Shown: positions 1 to 6,192, counted from the first letter of the stretch. The stretch: 6,683 nt of DNA from Candidatus Sulfopaludibacter sp. SbA3 (GCA_900290315.1 OKRF01000107.1:1-6683); one strand, 5' to 3'. Program-made: numbers and translations. The notes: a model not told the origin generated them from the sequence alone.

Positions 1-1111
1 CGATGGCGCCCGCGGCACTGGTAGGGCCATCGCTGCCATCTGTGCCGGCGCTCAGGATCACGGTCCGTGGACGGCCGGCGATATCGATGGCGGCGGCCAG
101 CACAAATTCCTGATTCCGGCCGCCCAGACCGTCGCCCCTGAGGGTCACGGTGGTCTCGCCGCCGGTGATGATGCAGACACCGGGACGCGAGTCGCGTGCG
201 ATGGCGGCGTGCATGCGGGCAATCTCGCGCGTTTCGCCTTCAATGGAACTGGAAAGGATGGTGGTTCGAAATCCCAGGGCGCGGGCGTGTCGCGCGGCGG
301 CGGCCAAGGCAATGCGATTGCTGCCTACAATGGAATTGCGCACGCGGGTAAATACCGGGTCGCCGGCCTTCGGCGTCTCGGCGATTTCACCGCGGACGCC
401 TGCGGCGATGCGGCCCCGAATGGACTCGGGAACGCGATCGCTCAGGCCGTACTTTTCCAGGATGCCCGCAACTCCGGCGAAGGTCGATTCGTCAGGTGCA
501 GTGGGGCCGGAGCCGATGGTATCGAGATTGTCGCCGATGACGTCGGAGAGCAGCAGCGCTTCCACGTGGGCGGGCGCCGCCAGGCGCGCCAGTTGGCCGC
601 CTTTGATGCGCGAAACGTGCTTGCGGACGGCGTTGAGCTCGTGGATATCGGCGCCGCAGGCCAGCAGCAGGCGGGTCATCTGCTGTTTTTCTTCCAGGGT
701 GATGGGCGGGACCGGAAGGGGCAGCAGGGCCGACGCTCCGCCGGAGATGAGGCACAGCACCAGGTCTTTTTCGCCCGCGGAGGCGGCGATTTCGGCGATG
801 CGGGCCGCGCCGGCCACGCCGCGTTCATCGGGCACGGGGTGGCCGCACTGGTTCAGTTCGATGCGGCGCAGCCTGGCGGCGCGTCCATCTTTGACGTTGA
901 TCAGGCCGGCGGTGATGCGCCGGCCCAGCACGCGTTCCGCCGCCTGGGCCATGGAGGCTCCGGCTTTGCCCGCGCCAATGACGTAGATGTGGCCGTAGCG
1001 CGAGAAATCCAGACGCCGCAACCGGCGGACCACGGCGTCCACGGGGTCTGCCGCTGCCAGTCCGGCTTTGAAAATGGCCCGCGCCTGCCGCCGCAAGAGG
1101 CGGATGCTCAT
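1..1111 (-). CDS. Glycerate 2-kinase, GckA/TtuD MOFRL family (3' end outside window)
   Basis: Phosphorylates D-glycerate with ATP, feeding glycolysis/gluconeogenesis from glyoxylate, tartrate or serine routes; cytoplasmic. I translated 370 residues from the ATG at 1111-1109; the frame is open to the window edge, so roughly the last 50-80 residues of a usual 420-450 are missing. Visible family motifs: GAGKAG near residues 46-51, the SGGASALL loop at 123-130, an RKHVSRIKGG segment with Lys170, a SDVIGD and GSGPT stretch, GGRNQE at 330-335, and GTDGSDGPTSAAGA at 356-369, the hallmark of the C-terminal MOFRL domain. Most family members have Asp at the Ser365 position; that small change is the only oddity. 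The start overlaps the shikimate kinase stop (ATGA, 1111-1108) and has no clear Shine-Dalgarno sequence of its own, so translational coupling is likely. The family assignment is firm; the exact product (2-phosphoglycerate rather than 3-phosphoglycerate) is inferred from the family. Confidence 0.93.
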   Translation of the reverse strand, partial: MSIRLLRRQARAIFKAGLAAADPVDAVVRRLRRLDFSRYGHIYVIGAGKAGASMAQAAERVLGRRITAGLINVKDGRAARLRRIELNQCGHPVPDERGVAGAARIAEIAASAGEKDLVLCLISGGASALLPLPVPPITLEEKQQMTRLLLACGADIHELNAVRKHVSRIKGGQLARLAAPAHVEALLLSDVIGDNLDTIGSGPTAPDESTFAGVAGILEKYGLSDRVPESIRGRIAAGVRGEIAETPKAGDPVFTRVRNSIVGSNRIALAAAARHARALGFRTTILSSSIEGETREIARMHAAIARDSRPGVCIITGGETTVTLRGDGLGGRNQEFVLAAAIDIAGRPRTVILSAGTDGSDGPTSAAGAI

Positions 1112-1638
1112 TGGAATAGCGGATGATTGAGAATGGCTTCCAGCGCCGGGGCCGGGTCGTCACCCTCAATCGGGATGTGCATGTCGGCAAGCGCGTAAGT
1201 CTCGCGCCGGCCGTGATAGAGCGCGGCGAATTTTTCCGGATCGCGCGCCAGGGGGCGATGCACGGCCTGACCAACGCGGCGATGCACCACCTCGAAGGGA
1301 CAATCCAGCCAGATGACGATGCCGTTGCCGGTCACCAGCTCCCGATTGGCGGACTCGATGAACGCGCCTCCGCCAAGTGCCAGGACGGCGGGCCGTCCCC
1401 GCTCGATCCACTTCACGTGTTGCCGCAGCATCTGCGCTTCGATGCGGCGAAACTCCGCTTCGCCCCGCGAGTCGAACAACTCGGCGATGGTAAGCCTTTC
1501 GGCATTCTCGATTTCGTCGTCGAGATCGAAGAAGCTCCAACCCAGCTTGTGGGCCAGGGCGCGGCCGATGGTGGACTTGCCGGATCCCATGAAGCCCACC
1601 AGATAGAGACCGGGAGTGCGTTTCAGTCTGAGATTCAT
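1108..1638 (-). CDS. aroK: Shikimate kinase
   Basis: Transfers phosphate from ATP to shikimate 3-OH in the chorismate (aromatic amino acid) pathway; cytoplasmic. A start at 1638 gives 176 residues, the normal family length. Motifs in order: Walker A GFMGSGKST at residues 15-23 with Lys21; Asp38/Asp40 in FDLDDE for Mg/shikimate; Arg64 in EFRRIE (shikimate-binding Arg); the GGG loop at 89-91; lid Arg128 in HRPLA; Arg145 in GRRETY. This set separates it from gluconate kinases of similar fold. The start codon overlaps the ancestral SDR stop (ATGA, 1638-1635), and its own stop overlaps the glycerate kinase start. Because of a frameshifting duplication upstream, this frame is now open back through the SDR, so the enzyme may be made as the C-terminal part of a 437-residue fusion, from its own ATG, or both. 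No strong Shine-Dalgarno sequence precedes the internal ATG. Confidence 0.92.
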   Translation of the reverse strand: MNLRLKRTPGLYLVGFMGSGKSTIGRALAHKLGWSFFDLDDEIENAERLTIAELFDSRGEAEFRRIEAQMLRQHVKWIERGRPAVLALGGGAFIESANRELVTGNGIVIWLDCPFEVVHRRVGQAVHRPLARDPEKFAALYHGRRETYALADMHIPIEGDDPAPALEAILNHPLFQ

Positions 1639-2421
1639 GCCGTTCCATTCATCTGCGCCATACGCCGTTCCACCACGGAGGGAAACAGCCGCATAGCCGC
1701 GACCAGAAGCCAGCCCGCGCGCGGCGCCAAAACCGTTCGGGCGTCGCGTTCCACTCCGCGGGCGTTCCACTCCGCGGCGGATAGCGATGGCGCAATAGGC
1801 CGCCGTAATGGCCATCCGCCGCCCTTCGAGAACTTTCTGTGGCGGCTGGCCGGCCAGAACGTTCTCCTGAAATGCCGTCTTGACGTATCCGGGGCACACC
1901 AGCATGGTGCCCACACCATCGCGGAGCAACTCCATGCGCAAGCCTTCCGTCAGTGTACCCAGGGCGCTTTTCGAGGCGCTGTACAAGGTCATCCAGGGCA
2001 GCGTCATCTTGCCGGCGATGGAGCCGACATTGACAATCATGCCGCTGCGTCGCGCGCGCATGTGCGGCGTGACAAGTTGCGTGAGTCCCAGGACCGCGAA
2101 AAAGTTCACCTCCATGAGCGCACGCACCTCTTCCATGGGCGCATCCCAAGCCGGCCAGTAGGCGCCCACACCGGCATTGTTGATGAGAACGTCGATGGCG
2201 CCGTAGCGTTCCAGGGTGCGGTCCACCAGCAGGCAGCGGGTCAGGTGGCTGGCGATATCGCCCACTGTGATGAGCGCATCGCCCGCGACCTGGCGGAGGC
2301 GATCTTCCGAACGGCCGGAGAGGGAAAGTCGTGCCCCGGCGCGTGCGAATTCAGCCGCGCAGGCCGCGCCGATGCCCTGGGAAGCGCCGGTGATGACTAC
2401 CACTTTACCGTCGAGCTTCAT
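1635..2421 (-). CDS. Short-chain dehydrogenase/reductase, frameshifted by a 16-bp duplication and fused in frame to shikimate kinase
   Basis: NAD(P)-dependent oxidoreductase of the classical SDR family; substrate unknown. The chosen start at 2421 gives MKLDGKVVVITGASQGIG, the usual N-terminus; a GTG at 2454 would add 11 residues without family support. Motifs: TGASQGIG at 11-18 (cofactor loop), NNAG at 81-84, Asn106, catalytic Ser134, and YSASK with Tyr147/Lys151, then PG at 177-178. All catalytic residues are intact. After Arg220 the frame is broken by two exact copies of a 16-bp unit (1746-1777). The expected 36-residue tail, ending in MAQMNGTA and a TGA at 1637-1635, continues in another frame. 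With one copy removed the protein is 256 residues, typical for the family. As the sequence stands, translation continues through about 41 novel residues straight into the shikimate kinase and stops at 1108, giving a 437-residue protein (frame 2421-1108). The fold may survive, but the C-terminal dimer/substrate segment is lost. Confidence 0.88.
1746..1777. repeat. Perfect tandem duplication, 2 x 16 bp, inside the SDR gene
   Basis: The unit GCGTTCCACTCCGCGG occurs at 1746-1761 and again, identically, at 1762-1777. The match does not extend on either side (C1745 versus G1761; C1778 versus G1762), so it is exactly two copies. Sixteen is one more than a multiple of three, so the second copy shifts the reading frame of the SDR. 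Excising one copy restores the SDR C-terminus and its overlap with the shikimate kinase start. Confidence 0.97.
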
Positions 2422-2497
2422 GAAGAGAGAGCCGCCAACAGTCGCCGTTCGCACCTTGCTGCGAGGTGTAAGTTTGCTCCGGTTTATCCTGAAACGT

Positions 2498-2503
2498 CAT
2501 AAT
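2498..2503 (+). promoter_or_regulatory. Candidate -10 element for the Lon-domain/TonB/HAD unit (possible leaderless start)
   Basis: CATAAT matches five of six bases of the sigma-70 -10 consensus. A weak TTGCTC at 2474-2479 lies 18 bases upstream as a -35 candidate. The first base of the downstream start codon (2510) lies seven bases past the hexamer, where transcription would normally begin, and no Shine-Dalgarno sequence precedes that ATG. It sits in the 88-bp gap between the divergent SDR and Lon-domain genes. No comparably good promoter is visible for the leftward SDR unit. This rests on sequence match alone. Confidence 0.35.
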
Positions 2504-2509
2504 GTTACC

Positions 2510-3139
2510 ATGCCTTCGCGGCTCATCCCGCTGTTCCCCCTGCAAGTCGTGGTCTTCCCGCGCACGCCGCTTCCTTTGCACATTTTCGAAGAACGCTACA
2601 AAGAAATGGTGGGCCAGGCCATTCGCGAGAACTCCGAGTTCGGCATGGTGCTGGCGAAGGGTCAGGGCATCGTCAACGCGGGCTGCACCGTGACGGTGGA
2701 GAAGGTGGTGCACATGCATCCGGACGGGCGCATGGACATCCTGACCCGGGGCCAGCGCCGCTTCGAGATCCAAAGCCTGGATGAGGAGAAGGATTACCTG
2801 CAGGCGCAGGTCAACTTTTTCGACGATGACGATTTTGCGCCGGTCCCGCAGGACCTGCGCGATCAGGCGATCGCCCAGTTCCTGGCGCTGCGCAAGATTT
2901 CCGGATCGCAAGGGCCGGAGGAGCCCAACCTCCAGGATCCGCAGCTCAGCTTTCAACTGGCGCAGGCTCTGCCGGACCTGGACTTTCTCAACAGCCTGCT
3001 GCGGCATCGCTCGGAAACGGCGCGTTTGAAGAACTTGAACCACTACCTGGAAGCTTACATTCCGCGGCAGCGCACCATCGAACGAGTCAAGGAGCTGGCG
3101 CCAACCAATGGATTCGGCGGGAAGCCCGCGGGGTTGTGA
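2510..3139 (+). CDS. Stand-alone Lon N-terminal (LON substrate-binding) domain protein
   Basis: A 209-residue protein consisting of the PUA-like Lon N-terminal domain and a helical extension, without the AAA+ ATPase or protease domains of Lon. The N-terminus carries the family signature almost at residue 1: LIPLFPLQVVVFPRTPLPLH, then IFEERYKEMV, followed by FGMVL and the TRGQRRFEI strand. The second half is helical and acidic, ending in a region with SLLRHRSETARL. In Lon this domain recognises substrates; free-standing versions are widespread, but their role is not well settled. The start at 2510 is the only one that begins neatly at the conserved MPSRLIPLFPLQ; no Shine-Dalgarno sequence precedes it. 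It is the first gene of a plus-strand unit and its stop (3137-3139) abuts or overlaps the TonB start. The domain call is strong; the function in this cell is unknown. Confidence 0.92.
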   Translation: MPSRLIPLFPLQVVVFPRTPLPLHIFEERYKEMVGQAIRENSEFGMVLAKGQGIVNAGCTVTVEKVVHMHPDGRMDILTRGQRRFEIQSLDEEKDYLQAQVNFFDDDDFAPVPQDLRDQAIAQFLALRKISGSQGPEEPNLQDPQLSFQLAQALPDLDFLNSLLRHRSETARLKNLNHYLEAYIPRQRTIERVKELAPTNGFGGKPAGL

Positions 3140-3141
3140 AC

Positions 3142-4611
3142 ATGCCAGGCCGGCTGCGACGCTCGATGCCCTTCAGCATGTCGGCCTGGCTGCATGGCGT
3201 GGTGTTGGGCTGGCTGGTGGCGTCGGCCGCACAAGCTCCCCCGCCCGCGAGACCGGTCAAAGATGAAGAAATGCGCCCGCACGAAGTCCACGTGATCTGG
3301 TATCACCTGCACGAAAAACTGCCCGACGTAAGCTCCGGAAATGTGCGTGAGGACCACCGCCCGTTGCGCGCGCGGAAGAAATTCCAACAGAGCCTGGTGG
3401 CGGGCCAAAAGGATCTGCCCGTGCCGCCGCAGTTGATTCGCGTGGCGGCACCGAAGATCGAGCTGCCAAAGATGCTGGCGCTGCCGAATGTACTGGCGGT
3501 GGCGCCGCCACCCAAGCCCCTCAAGCCCTTTCAGCCCCCGGTGGTAGCACCCAAGCCTCCGAGCCCGGCACTCGAGTTGCCCGACGCTCCACAGTTGGCA
3601 AGCATCGAGCCGGCCAAGACCCTCCCCTTCGATGCGATGCTGGCAAAACCGCAGCCGCGCGCGTTCATTCCGCCTCCCAGCACTAGAACGTCCCCCTTGC
3701 CGATTCCGCCCGAGTTGCCAGTGGCCCCGGAACTGCACACCGCGGCGCCTTCCCTGGCCGCGCCACGCATTCCACATGGCTTTACCGCGCCTCCACCCAA
3801 ACCGGAAATGGCCCGCGAGGCTCCCGTGGAACCTGCGCCTCCCGATCCCAGCATGACCGCGGCGGCGCCTGCACCGGCAACGTTGGCGATCGTGGGACTT
3901 CATCCGGTGAAGGCACCGGATCCGCCACCTCCGCCCGGGTCGCACGATGCATCCTTCTCCGGCGGCGCCGAACTGCATCCAACAGGCGCCAGCGAAACGC
4001 CCACGGAAAGCGCCGTAGCGACAGTGCCGGGGCTGGTGGCCCGCGGCGGCGCCAAGGACGGCCAGGCGGCCAGCCTGCTGTCGGCGATTGCGCCTCTCTC
4101 CCTGCAGCACATGGCCGCGAGCATAGCCGTAGCGCCGCACCTGCCCGCCCCTCCGCCGGAGGCTGCCGGACCGCGCGCGGCCCACGTTTCCAGCGCTCCG
4201 AATTCCAGACTCCGCGGCCGCTACGTCTACACGGTGGCCATCCAGATGCCGAATGTCACCAGTCATTCCGGAAGCTGGATCGTTTGGTTTGCAGATCGCG
4301 ACCCGGCCACGGGAACGATTCCCGCCGACATGCGGGCGCCCGAGCCCCTACGCAAAGTCGACCCCAAGTATATTCAGACCGCGGTCGAAGAGCGGATAGA
4401 GGGCATTGTCCGGCTGGCGGCGGTGATTCGCCGCGACGGCCACGTGGAACGCGTGGAACTGCTGCAGCACCTGGATGACCGCTTGGACCGCAGCGCGGTG
4501 GAGGCCCTCTCCAAGTGGGAGTTTGAGCCCGCCCGGCGCGATGGCATTCCGATTGACGTCGATGCGGTCTTCGAGATCCCCTTTCGCCTCGCCCCCAAAC
4601 AAGTAAGATGA
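3142..4611 (+). CDS. TonB-family energy transducer with a very long proline-rich spacer
   Basis: Inner-membrane protein expected to carry proton-motive energy from ExbB/ExbD to outer-membrane TonB-dependent receptors. From the ATG at 3142 it has 489 residues. A GTG at 3136, overlapping the previous stop as GTGA, would add two; the ATG is preferred because GGGG lies 8 bases upstream. A basic N-terminus (GRLRRS) precedes one membrane segment, about residues 13-32. In it the SAWLH stretch matches the Ser-x-x-x-His pattern that couples E. coli TonB to ExbB/D (Ser14 and His18 here). Residues of about 85-350 are rich in Pro, Ala and Lys pairs, a periplasm-spanning arm far longer than in E. coli TonB (239 residues in all). 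A YTVAIQMPNV...SGSWIVWF segment follows, then the TonB C-terminal domain (about 402-489) with GIVRLAAVIRRDG and KWEFEPA. No exbB/exbD gene is in the window. Its stop overlaps the HAD start. Confidence 0.86.
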   Translation: MPGRLRRSMPFSMSAWLHGVVLGWLVASAAQAPPPARPVKDEEMRPHEVHVIWYHLHEKLPDVSSGNVREDHRPLRARKKFQQSLVAGQKDLPVPPQLIRVAAPKIELPKMLALPNVLAVAPPPKPLKPFQPPVVAPKPPSPALELPDAPQLASIEPAKTLPFDAMLAKPQPRAFIPPPSTRTSPLPIPPELPVAPELHTAAPSLAAPRIPHGFTAPPPKPEMAREAPVEPAPPDPSMTAAAPAPATLAIVGLHPVKAPDPPPPPGSHDASFSGGAELHPTGASETPTESAVATVPGLVARGGAKDGQAASLLSAIAPLSLQHMAASIAVAPHLPAPPPEAAGPRAAHVSSAPNSRLRGRYVYTVAIQMPNVTSHSGSWIVWFADRDPATGTIPADMRAPEPLRKVDPKYIQTAVEERIEGIVRLAAVIRRDGHVERVELLQHLDDRLDRSAVEALSKWEFEPARRDGIPIDVDAVFEIPFRLAPKQVR

Positions 4612-5294
4612 CCCGACCGTTCCTGCTGATTGATGCCGACGATACCCTGTGGGAGAACAATATCTATTTCGAGCGCGCTTTCGAGGAATTCGTAGCGTTC
4701 CTGGACCACTCTTCGCTTTCGCCCGGACAGATCCGGAGCGTGCTGGATGAAATCGAGGAGGTCAACAGCCGCGTCCACGGGTACGGCTCGCTTAACTTCG
4801 GGCGCAATCTGCGCCAGTGCTATCAGCACCTGGCCGAACGCGATGTCTCGCCCGAAGATCTGGATACCGTGATGGGTTTCGCCCAGCGGATTCTGGAATG
4901 CCCCATGGAAGTCATCGAGGGAGTGCCCGACACGCTGGAGTATCTGTCCCTGCGATGCGACCTCACACTCTTCACGAAAGGCAACCCGGAAGAGCAGAAG
5001 CTCAAGATCGGGCGTTCGGGCCTGGGGGCGTTCTTCAGCCACACCTCCATCGTCAAAGAGAAGGATGCGGCGGCATACCTCCTGCTGGTGGAAGAGCGCA
5101 AACTGGAGCCGGAGCGCACCTGGATGATCGGCAACAGCCCGAAATCGGACATCAATCCAGCGCTTGAAGCCGGTCTGGGAGCCGTCTTCATCCCACACGC
5201 ACGCACCTGGATCCTGGAGCGGCAGGAAGTCCGTACAGATAGCGCACGGCTATTGATATTGGAGCGTTTCGGCGACTTACGGAAGCACTTCTGA
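4608..5294 (+). CDS. HAD-superfamily hydrolase (phosphatase-like)
   Basis: A 228-residue cytoplasmic haloacid dehalogenase-fold enzyme, most likely a small-molecule phosphatase; substrate not predictable. Motif I is DADDTLW with nucleophile Asp9 and acid/base Asp11. A helical cap of roughly residues 16-100 follows (C1-type). Motif II is Thr123 in LTLFTKGN, motif III a Lys in VKEKD (Lys150 or Lys152), and motif IV GNSPKSD at 175-181, where Asn replaces the usual first Asp and Asp181 remains for Mg2+. That GNSxxSDI variant is, as I recall, common in a YjjG-like branch of HADs, so it does not imply loss of activity. The start overlaps the TonB stop (ATGA, 4608-4611), implying co-translation. It is the last gene of the plus-strand unit; a candidate terminator lies about 130 bases downstream. 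Confidence 0.9.
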   Translation: MTRPFLLIDADDTLWENNIYFERAFEEFVAFLDHSSLSPGQIRSVLDEIEEVNSRVHGYGSLNFGRNLRQCYQHLAERDVSPEDLDTVMGFAQRILECPMEVIEGVPDTLEYLSLRCDLTLFTKGNPEEQKLKIGRSGLGAFFSHTSIVKEKDAAAYLLLVEERKLEPERTWMIGNSPKSDINPALEAGLGAVFIPHARTWILERQEVRTDSARLLILERFGDLRKHF

Positions 5295-5342
5295 GCAACG
5301 CCGCCGAGCGAAGGGAGCCGGCACAACCCCGACCCCCAATGC

Positions 5343-5349
5343 TTTTTTT
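5343..5349 (+). other. Run of seven T without a convincing stem
   Basis: A T7 tract lies about 50 bases after the HAD stop. I looked for a hairpin just upstream (5295-5342) and found only short, interrupted pairings such as GCCG/CGGC, so it does not make a standard intrinsic terminator. It may assist termination or be chance. Confidence 0.25.
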
Positions 5350-5422
5350 CTCCTAGATCCGGCAATTCCGGTTCCTTTGTGACGATCCCCAACCGCTCCG
5401 CAGCTTCACCGTTTGGGTAACG

Positions 5423-5445
5423 CCGGCGGTCTTGCCGCCGGTTTT
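5423..5445 (+). terminator. Intrinsic terminator candidate after the Lon-domain/TonB/HAD unit
   Basis: A perfect 7-bp all-GC stem, CCGGCGG (5423-5429) and CCGCCGG (5435-5441), with a TCTTG loop, is followed directly by TTTT at 5442-5445. The T run lies only on the plus-strand side, so it would stop rightward transcription. It sits between the HAD gene and the hcp promoter, where a unit boundary is expected. The T run is short, which limits confidence. Confidence 0.55.
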
Positions 5446-5530
5446 CCGGATCGTCTATTCCTCGCGCCCAAGATTGCTTCCAACTGCTGCGCCGATGTCG
5501 CAGGGCTGCTGGAACCATTCACCACGTCTG

Positions 5531-5540
5531 GAAACGTTTC
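5531..5540. promoter_or_regulatory. 10-bp palindrome in the hcp promoter spacer (possible operator)
   Basis: GAAACGTTTC is a perfect inverted repeat ending three bases before the TATAAT hexamer, so it fills the stretch between the -35 and -10 positions. A dimeric regulator bound here would block or remodel polymerase binding. The palindrome is certain; its role as an operator is inference from position. Confidence 0.35.
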
Positions 5541-5549
5541 TGATATAAT
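5541..5549 (+). promoter_or_regulatory. Extended -10 promoter of hcp
   Basis: TGATATAAT combines a perfect sigma-70 -10 hexamer (5544-5549) with the TGn extension at 5541-5543. No good -35 is visible at 17 bases (TTCACC at 5518-5523 would need a 20-base spacer), which is tolerated in extended -10 promoters. The predicted start near 5556 would give a leader of about 61 bases before the hcp ATG. Confidence 0.6.
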
Positions 5550-5554
5550 TTCCC

Positions 5555-5582
5555 GGCGGGTCGCCACCTGGCGATTTCCGCC
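5555..5582 (+). other. Leader hairpin at the predicted 5' end of the hcp mRNA
   Basis: Two stacked stems: GGCGG (5555-5559) with CCGCC (5578-5582), then TCGCC (5561-5565) with GGCGA (5570-5574) around an ACCT loop, separated by a 1x3 internal loop. It starts at the predicted transcription start and leaves the Shine-Dalgarno sequence (5606-5610) free. Such a 5' stem could stabilise an abundant mRNA; no known riboswitch is recognisable. Confidence 0.4.
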
Positions 5583-5616
5583 CCACGGCCAAACCTGGTA
5601 GCACTGGAGAAGCAGA

Positions 5617-6192
5617 ATGGCATTCGATTCATTTCTCAAACTCGACGGTATCAAAGGCGAATCGGCTGACGCCAAACATAAGGGCGAAATCGACATCCTC
5701 AGCTTTAGTTTCGGAGCGTCCCAGACCGGCACGCACGCCACAGGGGGCGGTGGCGGCGCGGGCAAAGTCCAGATACACGACATTCAGTTCACCAAGAAGG
5801 TGGATGCATCGTCGCCGCTGCTGTTCCTGAACTGTGCTTCCGGCGCACACATCAAGGAGGCTACCCTGGTGGTTCGGAAGGCCGGCGGTCAACAATTGGA
5901 GTTCTTGAAGATCAAACTCACGGACGTTTTAATCTCGAGCGTAAAACCGCACGGTAGCGGGGAACAGAACGAGGAGTGGCATTCGAACCTTGGGCTTGGC
6001 GCGGCAGCGGGCCACCAGGCTGGACCGGCTGCCGGCGCCATTAAGTCATGGGGGGACGAGGTTCCTTTCGAAAACCTCAGCCTCAACTTCGCCAAGATCG
6101 AGTACTCCTACCAGCCACAGGGGGCTGACGGCAAAGCCCAGGGCGGCCCGATCCTGGCTGGATGGGACGTGAAAGGCAACCAGAAAATTTAA
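5617..6192 (+). CDS. hcp: Hcp1-family type VI secretion tube protein with an internal insertion
   Basis: Hcp forms hexameric rings that stack into the inner tube of the type VI secretion system and carries or is itself secreted cargo. This protein has 191 residues and closely follows Pseudomonas aeruginosa Hcp1 (162 residues, compared from memory): MAFDSFLKLDGIKGES at the start, the glycine loop TGGGGGAGKVQ at 42-51, a FTKKVDASSPLLFL core, SGAHIKEATLVVRKAGG at 75-91, VLISSVKP at 104-111, ENLSLNFAKIEYSYQPQ at 152-168, and the end GGPILAGWDVKGNQKI. The extra length lies between about residues 115 and 147, a Gly/Ala-rich insertion with QNEEWHSN and GHQAGPAAGA where Hcp1 has a short loop. A clear Shine-Dalgarno sequence GGAGA (5606-5610) lies six bases before the ATG. 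It has its own promoter, and no other type VI gene is in the window, so it appears to be an orphan hcp. Confidence 0.94.
   Translation: MAFDSFLKLDGIKGESADAKHKGEIDILSFSFGASQTGTHATGGGGGAGKVQIHDIQFTKKVDASSPLLFLNCASGAHIKEATLVVRKAGGQQLEFLKIKLTDVLISSVKPHGSGEQNEEWHSNLGLGAAAGHQAGPAAGAIKSWGDEVPFENLSLNFAKIEYSYQPQGADGKAQGGPILAGWDVKGNQKI

Noticed and set aside
209..1126. A 305-codon plus-strand frame opposite the glycerate kinase
   Set aside because: The minus-strand translation contains the complete series of glycerate kinase motifs; the plus-strand frame has none.
2422..2454. An upstream GTG start for the SDR at 2454
   Set aside because: It would add 11 residues not seen in the family, with no Shine-Dalgarno sequence; MKLDGKVVVITG is the standard SDR start.
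1123..2502. A 459-codon open frame on the plus strand opposite the SDR and shikimate kinase
   Set aside because: It lies antisense to two genes with full catalytic motifs, its translation shows no family features, and long empty antisense frames are common in GC-rich coding DNA.
3055..4266. A 403-codon minus-strand frame opposite the TonB gene
   Set aside because: Its Arg/Gly-rich, low-information translation mirrors the proline-rich coding strand. It has no motifs, and the plus-strand TonB features are clear.
5343..5349. The T7 tract as the terminator of the HAD unit
   Set aside because: No GC-rich stem directly precedes it; the hairpin at 5423-5445 is the better candidate.
4374..5518. Two long minus-strand frames opposite the HAD gene
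   Set aside because: They overlap a protein with intact HAD motifs I to IV and start or end arbitrarily; no recognisable domain.
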